Assembly: GCA_003574845.1 (NCBI GenBank)
Contig: NDHY01000001.1
Location: 124,001 to 188,000, forward strand
Length of the DNA stretch: 64,000 nucleotides
Origin: a candidate division NPL-UPA2 bacterium Unc8
GTDB taxonomy: Bacteria; NPL-UPA2
Direction: 5' to 3'
Shown: piece by piece, positions 1 to 8,848 of the stretch
Position numbering within the stretch: the stretch's first letter is position 1
Layout: each line of letters starts with the position of its first letter
Made by a program: the position numbers and the translations under genes
Notes under the pieces: generated by a model
Database searches by the model: none
The model's input: only the letters and a program-made list of their open reading frames with translations
What the model was told of the DNA's origin: nothing

Positions 1-1
1 A

Positions 2-622
2 GACCGGCTCTACATTCTTCCACCTTCCTCCACGGAGCGTCGCTCAGCCCAGACAGTCCTGCACGAAATTCTTTTGGCAATGGTAAAGATTATGGCCCCC
101 ATTCTTTCCTTTACCGCTGAGGAGGTCTGGCAGCACCTGCGAGGAGAAGAGAAGAGTATTTTTCTCACATCCTGGCCAGAGTTTGATGAGGACCGCATAA
201 GCGATGTTCTGGATAAAAAATGGAGCAAACTTATCAAGATAAGAGAAGAGGTGTATCGGGTTCTTGAGAGACGCCGTCAGGATGGAATGATAGGCAGCTT
301 TCTTGAATCAAACGTTACTATTTTCTCATCAGGCAGGCTCGCCTCCTTCCTGATGGAATACGAATCGGAACTTGCAACAATCTTTATTGTATCTGGAGTT
401 ACCCTTATTGATATAACGGGAGAAGAGATGCCGTGCGAGGTGACTGTTGCCGCCAATATTAAAGAAATGGGGATAAAAGCTTCAAGGGCAAAAGGAAGAA
501 AATGTGCTCGCTGCTGGGCCTACAGCGAGACGGTGGAGGAGAGTAAAGACCATCTGGCTACCATATGCGAACGTTGTGTTAAGATAATCTATGCTAATGG
601 TCAAGATACGGAGGTAATTTAG
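2..622 (+). CDS. ileS: Isoleucyl-tRNA synthetase, C-terminal part (5' end outside window)
   Basis: The reading frame is open from base 2 and enters from outside the window, so only about the last 206 residues are present. IleRS charges tRNA-Ile with isoleucine in the cytoplasm. The visible part matches the anticodon-binding helical domain (the 'MAPILSFTAEEVWQHL' stretch, with the typical 'F..WP' turn just after) and the C-terminal zinc-binding segment with two CxxC knuckles (KCARCW and CERC), which bacterial IleRS of this type use for activity. The stop abuts the next ATG directly, so it is probably translated with the DksA-like gene and lspA. The ileS-dksA/traR-lspA order is common among Gram-negative bacteria. 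Confidence 0.95.
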   Translation, partial: DRLYILPPSSTERRSAQTVLHEILLAMVKIMAPILSFTAEEVWQHLRGEEKSIFLTSWPEFDEDRISDVLDKKWSKLIKIREEVYRVLERRRQDGMIGSFLESNVTIFSSGRLASFLMEYESELATIFIVSGVTLIDITGEEMPCEVTVAANIKEMGIKASRAKGRKCARCWAYSETVEESKDHLATICERCVKIIYANGQDTEVI

Positions 623-1009
623 ATGAATAAAATAGCGCAAAAAAAAATCAGGCAGCGGCTCGAAAAAGAACGGGAAAGCCTTATTTCTGAGATCAGCCGT
701 TTAGAGAAAGATTGTCTGTATAAATCTCAGCGTGAAGCTTCAGGGGACCTCTCCGGATACTCCTTTCATATGGCCGATACAGGAACGGACAATTTTACTC
801 GCGATTTTAATCTTGAATTAGCCACCATTGAGCAAAAGATTCTCTATGAGGTAGAGAGAGCTCTGGAGCGGCTGGATGAGGGGAAATTCGGCATCTGCCA
901 GCAATGTAAGAAAAAAATAAACCATCAGCGGTTAGATGCCATTCCTTATGCAAGGATGTGCATAAACTGTGAAGAGAAAAAGACATCTCATAAAGATCAA
1001 AATGCCTGA
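623..1009 (+). CDS. DksA/TraR-type C4 zinc-finger protein
   Basis: The 128-residue protein has a basic N-terminal coiled-coil region and a C-terminal four-cysteine zinc finger (C92, C95, C113, C116), preceded by 'DEGKFGIC', the signature of the DksA/TraR family. Family members bind in the RNA polymerase secondary channel and modulate initiation. Genuine DksA also carries an acidic pair at the coiled-coil tip, which I cannot place confidently here, so this may be a DksA-like paralogue rather than DksA itself. It starts directly after the ileS stop, with a good Shine-Dalgarno (ggagg) inside ileS. Its stop overlaps the lspA start. Confidence 0.85.
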   Translation: MNKIAQKKIRQRLEKERESLISEISRLEKDCLYKSQREASGDLSGYSFHMADTGTDNFTRDFNLELATIEQKILYEVERALERLDEGKFGICQQCKKKINHQRLDAIPYARMCINCEEKKTSHKDQNA

Positions 1010-1484
1010 AAAAAGGCAAATATTTAATGCGTTCTACACAGCACCTGCCTTCCTCATAGCAGGGCTGATTGTTTTTGTTGACCAATTTTCCAAATACTTT
1101 GTCAGAGAGCTAATTTGTCGAGACATTCCAATTCTCCTTATTGAAGACATATTTTACTTCACCTACATCCAAAACCCGGGAGCAGCTTTCGGGCTCCTCC
1201 GCTACCAAACAGGGCTCCTGATTGGCACCTCTCTGTTGACAATAGCTGTATTGGTTTTGATTAGCCTTAGAGTTTCTCGCAAAGAACATTCCTCCCAAAT
1301 TGCACTCGGCTTTATCATAGGAGGTGCCATAGGAAACCTCATTGATCGGGTATCTTTTGGTCATGTCATTGACTTCCTTGATCTTGGCTTTCGGGAGCAT
1401 CGCTGGCCAGTATTTAATGTTGCCGATATTGCCATTACAGTTGGCAGTGCAATTATCATCTGGAAGCTACTTAAAAAGGAATAG
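1002..1484 (+). CDS. lspA: Lipoprotein signal peptidase (signal peptidase II)
   Basis: An inner-membrane aspartyl protease that removes signal peptides from diacylglyceryl-modified prolipoproteins. About four hydrophobic segments are visible. The family motifs are clear: NPGAAFG (about residues 58-64), GNLIDR with the first catalytic Asp (about D115), and FNVAD with the second (about D142). I chose the ATG at 1002, which overlaps the upstream stop codon. A GTG at 969 would add 11 basic residues. Neither start has a strong ribosome-binding site, which fits translational coupling. It is followed 6 bases later by lgt, the enzyme acting just before it in lipoprotein maturation. Confidence 0.96.
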   Translation: MPEKRQIFNAFYTAPAFLIAGLIVFVDQFSKYFVRELICRDIPILLIEDIFYFTYIQNPGAAFGLLRYQTGLLIGTSLLTIAVLVLISLRVSRKEHSSQIALGFIIGGAIGNLIDRVSFGHVIDFLDLGFREHRWPVFNVADIAITVGSAIIIWKLLKKE

Positions 1485-1490
1485 AGAAAA

Positions 1491-2241
1491 TTGTATCCTG
1501 TTATTTTCCGCCTTGGCCCATTGACAGTTCACTCCTATGGAGTAATGCTTGCTATAGCATTCCTCATTGGACTTTTCCTTTCCATCCGCCGGGCAAAGGC
1601 GGAAAACATTGCCCCCTCAATAGTTGTCAATCTTTCGGTCATTATTCTTATCTCAGGTCTCATTGGTGCAAGGATTTTCTTCATCCTCATCAATCTGGAA
1701 TACTTTCTTTCCCATCCGTCCGAGATAATTATGCTGCATAGAGGCGGGCTTGCCTTTTTTGGCGGGCTTGCCTTAGCATCTCTTAGTGGGTTTCTTTACC
1801 TCAGAAAAGTCGGCCCGAATCCATGGAAAATAGTTGACCTCATCATTCCCTACGTTGTTCTCGGGGAATCCATCGTAAGAATTGGTTGCTTTTTGAATGG
1901 CTGCTGTTATGGCACCCCCACTGACCTCCCATGGGCAGTCTCTTTCCCCCCATTAAGTGCAGCATACGCCCACTTCGGTTCGACACCTCTCCATCCTGCG
2001 CAACTCTATCAGGCAGCTGCCAATTTTGTTATATTCCTGCTATTGCTCAGGTCCCGCAGGAGGTATGACGGAGAGATATTCCTTATATATCTCTTGCTTT
2101 ATGCCCTATCACGGTTCTTTATTGGGTTCTTGCGAGGGGGAGGATGAAAAGCAAGTAATGGTAGCAAGTAATGGTGGCTTGACTTTTGCTAAGCTTGCTG
2201 TTATAATCTCAACGCTTAGGAAATTCAAAAAGAGCGGGTAG
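1491..2241 (+). CDS. lgt: Prolipoprotein diacylglyceryl transferase, with apparent frameshift near the 3' end
   Basis: Lgt transfers diacylglycerol from phosphatidylglycerol to the lipobox cysteine of prolipoproteins in the inner membrane. It starts at a TTG preceded by AAGGA. Recognisable parts are the N-terminal 'GPLTVHSYGVM', the 'RGGLAFFGG' loop and the 'RIGCFLNGCCYG' signature. The starting frame stops at 2147 just after 'FIGFLRG', where Lgt normally continues with an acidic turn and a last helix. That missing end (EDEK...GGLTFAKLAVIIS) is present in another frame up to 2241. Removing one G from the G5 run at about 2138-2142 joins the two parts. It may be a sequencing error, a real mutation or programmed slippage. 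Confidence 0.85.
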
Positions 2242-2262
2242 TAGATAGTAGGTAGTGGGTAG
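2232..2262 (+). repeat. Short GTAG-rich direct repeat tract
   Basis: The tract is built of variants of 'GTAGATAGTAG' / 'GGTAGTGGGTAG' and lies at the end of the frame-corrected lgt, whose stop codon lies within it. It resembles the other short minisatellite-like spacers in this window, such as 7215-7289. No function is visible. Confidence 0.5.
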
Positions 2263-2311
2263 GGCTGAAGTGAGGGTGAGCTTAACGAAGAACACAAACA
2301 GTGTGGGAGTA

Positions 2312-3439
2312 ATGAGAACTAACGTAATTAAAACATTGATAGTTGTCTTTTTCCTTTCTTTTGGCGCTCTTTCTCTTTTTAGATACTGGCAGGAGCAGGT
2401 TAGGGAGAAGGCGGCATCGGATTTTGCCATTGCCCGCATGCACTATCAGGAGCGAAGGTACGTTGAGGCGGCTCAAGGGTTTCGCAAGGTCATAGAATCC
2501 CACCCGGGAAGCAGAGAAGCCATTGGCTCTTTATACGGTCTCGGGCTCAGTCTCATCCAATTAGGAGATTATGAAGAAGCAATTTACTATTTCCAGAGAC
2601 TCAAAAATGAGTTTCCTGCCAGTGATTATCTCGACAAAGCCCTTTATCGCTGGGGACGGGTAGAGGAAGAGCGAGGAAACCCTGAAGAAAGCTTTAACCT
2701 TTACGAGAGCATTACAAGAGACATCCCTGCTTCTGCACTCTACCCCAATGCGCTTGTGGGCATGGGAAGGATAAGCGAATTGAGGGGGCACTGGAAGAAG
2801 GCAAGGAGTTACTTCCAAAAGGTAATGGATAACTTCCCGCAAACCGAGGCATCTACTGAAGCAAAAAGAAGATTGGGAGAGCTCAACATCAAGTTACTTA
2901 CTTCCCCGATAATGACGGAGCATTATATTATCTATGAAGTGGCCCCGGGAGACACCCTCAACGCCATCGCCAGGAGATTTAATACAACAGTAGAGCTGAT
3001 AATGAAAAAAAATGAGTTAAAAACCCCTTCCATTAAACCGCTACAGAGACTGAAAATTCTGCAGGGAAATCTCCATATCGTTGTTAATGTATCAAAAAAC
3101 ACCCTCACGCTTTATCTCGATGAGGAGTTCATCATCTCATATCCTGTGGCAACGGGCGCGCCTCTTACCCCCACGCCGCTAGGGGAATTCGTAATCATTA
3201 ATAAATTGATAGAGCCGATGTGGAGAGGACTATCACACAACGACCCCGGCAACATTCTCGGGACAAGGTGGCTGGGACTAAACAAGTCGGGGTATGGAAT
3301 TCACGGAACAACACTACCTGAGACAATTGGAGCCCCTGTAACATTAGGATGTATTCGGATGTTCAATAAAGATGTGGAAAAACTATTTGACCTCATTCCT
3401 GTTGGAACTGCTGTCAAGATTATAAAAAATGAGCACTAA
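2312..3439 (+). CDS. TPR-LysM-L,D-transpeptidase (YkuD) envelope protein
   Basis: The protein has about 375 residues from the ATG at 2312, which has GGGAG just upstream; a GTG at 2255 would add 19 residues reading through repeat sequence. An N-terminal membrane anchor or signal segment (about residues 5-25) is followed by three to four TPR-like repeats (about 40-190), a LysM peptidoglycan-binding motif ('APGDTLNAIARRF', about 205-250) and a YkuD domain (about 255-370). The YkuD catalytic signature is seen as 'HGTT...TLGCIRM', with the active-site Cys. YkuD enzymes make 3-3 peptidoglycan cross-links or attach proteins to peptidoglycan. TPR units joined to LysM-YkuD suggest a periplasmic cross-linker recruited through protein contacts (inference). 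Confidence 0.88.
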   Translation: MRTNVIKTLIVVFFLSFGALSLFRYWQEQVREKAASDFAIARMHYQERRYVEAAQGFRKVIESHPGSREAIGSLYGLGLSLIQLGDYEEAIYYFQRLKNEFPASDYLDKALYRWGRVEEERGNPEESFNLYESITRDIPASALYPNALVGMGRISELRGHWKKARSYFQKVMDNFPQTEASTEAKRRLGELNIKLLTSPIMTEHYIIYEVAPGDTLNAIARRFNTTVELIMKKNELKTPSIKPLQRLKILQGNLHIVVNVSKNTLTLYLDEEFIISYPVATGAPLTPTPLGEFVIINKLIEPMWRGLSHNDPGNILGTRWLGLNKSGYGIHGTTLPETIGAPVTLGCIRMFNKDVEKLFDLIPVGTAVKIIKNEH

Positions 3440-4436
3440 CCACTTAGATTTTGAACTGCCAATTATCGAGTTAGAAAAAAAGATTGAGGAATTGCGCAGA
3501 TTTACTTCTAATAGCAGGATGGACCTCTGCCGAGAAGTTGAAGCGCTGGAGAAAAAGGCAGAAAGACTAAAGAGGGAGATTTTTACTAACCTCGCCCCCA
3601 GGCAGAGAGTTCAGCTGGCGCGCCACCCTCAGCGCCCTCATACTCTTGATTACATAAATCTAATTATGGATGGCTTTTATGAACTTCACGGGGATAGAAT
3701 GTTCTCTGATGACAGAGCCATTGTCGGAGGTCTGTGTAAATTTAATGACGAGACAGTTCTGGTCATTGGTCACCAGAAAGGAAGTAACATCCAGGAAAAC
3801 ATTGAGAGAAATTTTGGCATGCCCCACCCCGAAGGATATCGCAAAGCCTTAAGACTGATGAGGTTAGCTGAAAAATTCAATTTTCCCGTAATCACGCTTA
3901 TTGACACTCCAGGAGCTTATCCAGGAATCGGGGCTGAGGAGAGGGGCCAGGCAGAAGCGATTGCCAGAAATTTAATGGAGATGTCCACGCTAAAGACATC
4001 CCTTATAAGCCTGGTCATTGGCGAAGGAGGAAGTGGTGGGGCACTGGGAATAGGAGTTGCTGATAGGACTCTAATGTTAGAGAATGCAATATACTCGGTA
4101 ATCTCTCCCGAAGGATGTGCCGCCATCCTCTGGCGTGATAAAAGGAAGGCAGGAGAGGCAGCTGATGCACTTTGCCTCACCGCGCAAGACATTATAAAAT
4201 TAAGAATTATCGACGAGGTCGTGCCTGAGCCATTGGGCGGAGCACACAAGAATCATGAGCAAGTAGCGACTCTTGTTGCGGAGAGCCTGAAGAGAAACCT
4301 CTCGGAGCTAAAATCCTTTTCCATAAAGGAGATTGTCAGGAGAAGGTTTGAGAAGCACCGCCACATAGGAGAATTCCTTGAGTTGAGAGAGGAGGCTATC
4401 TCAGTCAGGGGAACCGAGGACGGGGATGAGAAATAA
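3429..4436 (+). CDS. accA: Acetyl-CoA carboxylase carboxyltransferase subunit alpha
   Basis: This is the alpha half of the carboxyltransferase that, with AccD, moves carboxyl groups from biotin to acetyl-CoA in fatty acid synthesis. The 335 residues match the family's usual 310-330. The N-terminal helical pair 'ELPIIELEKKIEEL' and the crotonase-fold signatures 'LIDTPGAYPGIGAEERGQ' and 'GEGGSGGALGIGVAD' are typical. It overlaps the preceding transpeptidase gene by 11 bases and the following pilB by 11 bases. accD, accB and accC are not in the window. Confidence 0.96.
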   Translation: MSTNHLDFELPIIELEKKIEELRRFTSNSRMDLCREVEALEKKAERLKREIFTNLAPRQRVQLARHPQRPHTLDYINLIMDGFYELHGDRMFSDDRAIVGGLCKFNDETVLVIGHQKGSNIQENIERNFGMPHPEGYRKALRLMRLAEKFNFPVITLIDTPGAYPGIGAEERGQAEAIARNLMEMSTLKTSLISLVIGEGGSGGALGIGVADRTLMLENAIYSVISPEGCAAILWRDKRKAGEAADALCLTAQDIIKLRIIDEVVPEPLGGAHKNHEQVATLVAESLKRNLSELKSFSIKEIVRRRFEKHRHIGEFLELREEAISVRGTEDGDEK

Positions 4437-6114
4437 GCCGCGAGGGTTGGCAGAGATTCTGCTCACAGAGGGGCTGATTGAGGCGGAGGCATTAAGAGAG
4501 GCTCTCAAAGAAGAGAAGAGAACAAAAGAAACACTACACCAGATTCTTACCAGAAATGGCACTGTTTCTCCTGAGAACCTCTGCAAGGCACTCTCGCTCC
4601 AGTTTAACCTGAAGATTGTCAGTCTCTCCACAATTAAGGTCGAAGAAGGAATCATCAGCCAAATTCCACAGAGCATGGCAAGAAGACACAAGATGTTTCC
4701 TATAGAGAAGAAAGACAACACAATTACAGTTGCTATTTCAGAGCCCGGGAGCCTTCCAGCACTTGATAACCTGAGAGTGCTCCTGGGATGCGAGATTGAG
4801 CCAGCTCTCACCACCGAGAAAGAGATAAATACTGCGCTGGATAATTATTACGGAAGCGACAGGGACCTCGCCCAGGTGACAATCGAGAAATCCGAAGACG
4901 AGGAATACGCTGATGCCATCGATACCACAGCCGTTGAGGGAGAGGATACGCCAGTAATCAGATTGGTTGGGCTCATCCTCATGGAGGCGCTCCGCAAGAG
5001 AGCCAGCGACATCCACCTGGAGCCACTTAAAGACCGCTTTCGGGTAAGATACCGCATTGACGGAATCTGTCAGGAGGTTCTTGGGCCACCTAAAGAACTC
5101 CAGGGGCTAATAATCTCCAGAATAAAGATTATGGCAGGTATAAACATTGCGGAGAAGCGGCTTCCCCAGGATGGAAGGATAAGAATTAAGCTCCTCGAAA
5201 AAGAGATAGACCTTCGTGTTTCCACGCTTCCAGGGCTTCACGGCGAAAGCGTTGTTATGAGAATACTTGACAAGGCAACCCTTCTCATTGACCTGAGAAA
5301 GTTAGGTTTCTCTGTCCAGGATCAAAGAAAGCTTGAGTCTCTCATTACCCTGCCCCACGGGATTCTCCTCGTTACCGGGCCGACTGGCTCGGGGAAGACA
5401 ACGACGCTCTATGCTGTCCTGAATCGCATAAATCAGCCCGATAGAAAGTTAATTACCGTTGAAGAGCCTGTTGAATACCAGCTCTCCGGGATAAATCAGT
5501 CACAAGTCAGACCAGAGATCGACCTGACATTCGCCAAGATATTGCGTGAGATACTCAGACAGGCACCTGATATCATAATGGTTGGCGAGATCCGCGACGC
5601 CGAGACAGCACAAATTGCAGTTAGCGCTGCCCTGACCGGGCACCTTATCTTCTCCACGCTCCACACTAACGATGCCCCGGGAGCAATGACCAGGCTAATT
5701 AACATGGGAATTACTCCTTTTCTGGTTGCCTCTTCCGTTCAGGGGATTATAGCCCAGAGGCTGATGCGGAAAATCTGCTCTAACTGTAGCGAGCCCTACA
5801 CACCTGCCCCCCATGAGTTAATGGAAATTGGGCTTTCTCTGGATGATATCTCAAACCAGGAGTTTTTTCGTGGCCGTGGTTGTCATAGGTGCAATCAGAG
5901 CGGTTACCATGGAAGGATTGCTATCTTTGAAATGCTGCCAGTAACCGATGAAATCAGAAACCTCGTCATCCGTAATGCCCCCAGCACGGAGATAAAACAA
6001 AAAGCACGAGAGCTTGGAATGAAAACGTTAAGGGAGGATGGCTGGGAAAAAGTATTTTCAGGGATAACAACTACAACCGAAGTAGCCAGAGTAACAGGAA
6101 GCGACATAGAATAA
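4426..6114 (+). CDS. pilB: Type IV pilus assembly ATPase PilB
   Basis: This hexameric cytoplasmic motor powers pilus extension by driving PilC. An N-terminal MshEN-type domain (about residues 1-150; 'LAEILLTEGLIEAEALREAL' and the second half ending 'IEPALTTEKEINTALDNYYG') is present in full. The GspE/PilB core has Walker A GPTGSGKTTT (about 318-327), Walker B 'IIMVGEIRDAE' (about 384-394) and the His box 'TGHLIFSTLHTND'. The C-terminal four-cysteine zinc site is CSNC...CHRC (about 450-490). It is the first gene of the pilus cluster and overlaps accA by 11 bases. Confidence 0.95.
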   Translation: MRNKPRGLAEILLTEGLIEAEALREALKEEKRTKETLHQILTRNGTVSPENLCKALSLQFNLKIVSLSTIKVEEGIISQIPQSMARRHKMFPIEKKDNTITVAISEPGSLPALDNLRVLLGCEIEPALTTEKEINTALDNYYGSDRDLAQVTIEKSEDEEYADAIDTTAVEGEDTPVIRLVGLILMEALRKRASDIHLEPLKDRFRVRYRIDGICQEVLGPPKELQGLIISRIKIMAGINIAEKRLPQDGRIRIKLLEKEIDLRVSTLPGLHGESVVMRILDKATLLIDLRKLGFSVQDQRKLESLITLPHGILLVTGPTGSGKTTTLYAVLNRINQPDRKLITVEEPVEYQLSGINQSQVRPEIDLTFAKILREILRQAPDIIMVGEIRDAETAQIAVSAALTGHLIFSTLHTNDAPGAMTRLINMGITPFLVASSVQGIIAQRLMRKICSNCSEPYTPAPHELMEIGLSLDDISNQEFFRGRGCHRCNQSGYHGRIAIFEMLPVTDEIRNLVIRNAPSTEIKQKARELGMKTLREDGWEKVFSGITTTTEVARVTGSDIE

Positions 6115-6143
6115 ATATCTGATTTTAAAAAGAGGGTTATCTT

Positions 6144-7214
6144 ATGGAAATGGATAAGCTATTAAGTATTACAGTGGAGAAGAGGGCATCTGACCTGCAT
6201 CTTTCCGTTGGGAGGCCGCCAGTCCTCCGAACTGATGGAAGGCTCGTTGACCTTGACTTCAATTCACTGACACCAGATGATACCATTTCTCTTATGAAGT
6301 CAATTACATCTGCTGCACAACAGGAGAAACTTCAGGGCAAGGGAGGAGTTGAGTTTGGATTTGCCTTTGGAGAGGCGGCGCGCTTTAGGGTGAGCATCTT
6401 CAGGGAAAGGGGCCGCCTGGGTCTGGCGCTCAGGCTTATTCCATCTCAACTCCTGACATTTGAGCAAATCGGGCTTCCTCCAACTACGATAAAGGAGTTG
6501 CTGCAAAAACCACGCGGGCTAATCCTTGTTACCGGGCCGACTGGCTCGGGGAAGACAACAACATTGGCAACAATGATTGACTTTATCAATCAGGAGACAG
6601 GTCGCCACATAATAACCATTGAGGACCCAATTGAATACTACCATGAGCACCGAAAGTCACTCATCGTGCAGCGAGAGGTAGGAGTTGACGTTCCTTCCTT
6701 TTCCGAAGCGGTTATAAGAGCCTTAAGACAGGACCCGGATATAATCTTCATCGGCGAGATGAGAGAGATAGCAACGATGGAGGCAGCAATTACCGCCGCT
6801 GAGACCGGGCACCTGGTCTTCTCTACCCTGCATACAACGGGCGCTGCAAAAACCGTTGACAGAATCATTGATGCCTTCCCAACTACCCAGCAGGAACAGA
6901 TAAGGCTCCAGGTCTCCGGCTCCATCTTAGCGGTAATCTCCCAGGCCCTTCTCCCAAAAACAGGAGGAGGAAGAATCGCCGCCTTTGAGATAATGGTTTC
7001 CACCCCGGCGATCCAGAACCTCATCCGGGAAAAAAAGACATACAATATTGTCTCTGCAATAGAGACAGGGCGGAAATATGGCATGCGATTACTGGACCAG
7101 CACCTCTTAGAGCTTCACCAGAGGGGGCTGATTCGCCAGGAGGATATGATGGGTGTGTGTTCTGACCTCACCTCAATCAGGACAAAACTTGATGCCATCA
7201 CAAGGAAAAGATAG
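6144..7214 (+). CDS. pilT: Twitching motility / pilus retraction ATPase PilT
   Basis: PilT disassembles the pilus and drives retraction. The length of 356 residues is normal. The short N-terminal PAS-like domain begins 'MDKLLSITVEKRASDLHLSVG'. Walker A GPTGSGKTTT (about 129-138), Walker B 'IIFIGEMRE' (about 200) and the His box 'TGHLVFSTLHTT' are all intact. 'AIQNLIREKK' (about 290) corresponds to the AIRNLIRE motif typical of PilT and absent from PilB. A spacer of about 75 bases with repeats separates it from the second PilB-like gene. Confidence 0.95.
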   Translation: MEMDKLLSITVEKRASDLHLSVGRPPVLRTDGRLVDLDFNSLTPDDTISLMKSITSAAQQEKLQGKGGVEFGFAFGEAARFRVSIFRERGRLGLALRLIPSQLLTFEQIGLPPTTIKELLQKPRGLILVTGPTGSGKTTTLATMIDFINQETGRHIITIEDPIEYYHEHRKSLIVQREVGVDVPSFSEAVIRALRQDPDIIFIGEMREIATMEAAITAAETGHLVFSTLHTTGAAKTVDRIIDAFPTTQQEQIRLQVSGSILAVISQALLPKTGGGRIAAFEIMVSTPAIQNLIREKKTYNIVSAIETGRKYGMRLLDQHLLELHQRGLIRQEDMMGVCSDLTSIRTKLDAITRKR

Positions 7215-7289
7215 TGCAGAGAGAGGCATAGAGGCACAAGAGCTGAAAGCTGAAAGCTATTTAGTAGAGAGTAGAGAGAGGCACAAAGT
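7215..7289 (+). repeat. Dispersed GGCACA / AGCTGAAAGCTATTTAG-type repeat spacer
   Basis: The spacer holds 'GAGGCACAAGAGCTGA' followed by 'AAGCTATTTAG', then a second 'GAGGCACAAAG'. The same units form the 3' end of purL (50124-50165) and, inverted, lie at 55301-55497. It sits immediately before the shortened PilB-like gene. Confidence 0.7.
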
Positions 7290-8843
7290 ATGATAAAAAC
7301 ACATGAGGAGAAGAGAGGGAGAAAGGAAGATGCGCTACCCATTAAAGTGAGCGAGATTGAGATAAATCCAGAGGTTATCACCAGGATCTCTCCATCAATA
7401 GCAAGAATTTATACGATCATGCCGATGAGCTTTGCTCGCAACACCCTAACCATAGCCACCGCCAATCCGCACAATATCCGCCTTCTTGATGACCTGCGAT
7501 TTATGTTAAATGTTGAGATAGAAGCAGTTCCCAGCACAGAAGATGAGATTAAAAGAGCAATTGAAAGGTATTATGGACCAGAGGGAGCCTCCGCCGCCGA
7601 CTTGCTTGCCCAGATAGAGCAAGGTGGAAAGGTAACCGTCAGAGAAGAAGTTATAGACATTGAGGAGCTTCAACAGCTTGCCAAGAAGGCCTCTACTGCC
7701 AGGCTGCTCAATTTAATCTTAGGACGGGCAATAAAGGAGAGAGCAAGTGATATTCATTTTGAGCCGTTCGAGGACCAGTTCAGGGTCCGATATCGGATTG
7801 ATGGAGCGCTCTATGACACAGCTCCTCCACCGAAGCACCTTGGTGCGGGGATTTCCTCAAGACTTAAAGTGATCGCCGGGATGGACATTGCCGAGCGCCG
7901 AATCCCACAGAGCGGCAGAATCGAGGTAAAGATAGGAGGAAGAAACGTTGACCTGCGAGTTTCAACCCTCCCAACTGTTTTCGGGGAGAGCATCGTGTTG
8001 AGAGTGCTGGACCGCTCCATTGTGATGTTATCGCTGGATCAACTTGGGATGCTTCCTAATGATCTTAAAACGTTCAGACAGCTTATTCAAAAGCCAAATG
8101 GGATTCTCCTCGTTACCGGGCCAACAGGATGCGGAAAGACCACAACTCTCTACTCTGCCCTTGCCTCCCTTGATAGCGATACCACTAAAATCATTACAAC
8201 AGAGGACCCGGTTGAGTATGACATTCCAGGAATTGTGCAGGTTCACATAAGAGAACAGATAGGGCTGACTTTTGCCACTTGTCTCAGACATATTCTCCGG
8301 CAGGATCCCGACACAGTCCTTGTCGGAGAGATGCGCGATCTGGAGACAGTGCAAATTTCGATTCAAGCCTCGCTCACCGGGCACCTTGTGCTCAGCACTC
8401 TACACACAAGCGATGCCGCAACAACTATAATAAGACTCCTTGACATGGGCATTGAGCCCTTTCTGATTGCCTCTACCTTAGAGGCAATAATTGCCCAGAG
8501 ACTTGTGCGAACAATCTGCCAGAATTGCAAGGAGCCCTACCGGCCGGACGAAGAGGAGCTACGGTCAATCAGGCTGACGGCAGAGGAGGTGAGAGAAAGA
8601 ACTTTTTACCGGGGAAAGGGATGCGGCCTCTGTAATAACACCGGCTATAAAGGAAGAACAGGAATCTTTGAGCTTCTCATTCCCAATGACAACGTCAAGG
8701 TTCTTATTATGAAGAGGGCATCAGCAGGGGACATTCGCGATGAGACAACAAGGCAGGAGCTAAAAACAATAAGAGAAGATGGATTAGAGAAAATATACCA
8801 GGGAATTACCACCATTGAAGAGGTAAGGAGGGAAATAATTTAA
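7290..8843 (+). CDS. Second PilB/GspE-family ATPase, with shortened N-terminal domain
   Basis: The 517-residue protein is a paralogue of the PilB encoded at 4426-6114. Walker A is GPTGCGKTTT (about 276-285), Walker B 'VLVGEMRDLE', the His box 'TGHLVLSTLHTSD', and the zinc-site cysteines are CQNC (about 410) and CGLC (about 445). The N-terminus keeps only the second half of MshEN ('ISPSIARIYTIMP' to 'AIERYYG'). The first helical half is missing and a low-complexity basic stretch takes its place directly downstream of a dispersed repeat. It could be a second extension motor or one dedicated to another pseudopilus. Its place just before pilC ties it to this system. Confidence 0.9.
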   Translation: MIKTHEEKRGRKEDALPIKVSEIEINPEVITRISPSIARIYTIMPMSFARNTLTIATANPHNIRLLDDLRFMLNVEIEAVPSTEDEIKRAIERYYGPEGASAADLLAQIEQGGKVTVREEVIDIEELQQLAKKASTARLLNLILGRAIKERASDIHFEPFEDQFRVRYRIDGALYDTAPPPKHLGAGISSRLKVIAGMDIAERRIPQSGRIEVKIGGRNVDLRVSTLPTVFGESIVLRVLDRSIVMLSLDQLGMLPNDLKTFRQLIQKPNGILLVTGPTGCGKTTTLYSALASLDSDTTKIITTEDPVEYDIPGIVQVHIREQIGLTFATCLRHILRQDPDTVLVGEMRDLETVQISIQASLTGHLVLSTLHTSDAATTIIRLLDMGIEPFLIASTLEAIIAQRLVRTICQNCKEPYRPDEEELRSIRLTAEEVRERTFYRGKGCGLCNNTGYKGRTGIFELLIPNDNVKVLIMKRASAGDIRDETTRQELKTIREDGLEKIYQGITTIEEVRREII

Positions 8844-8848
8844 GAAAG

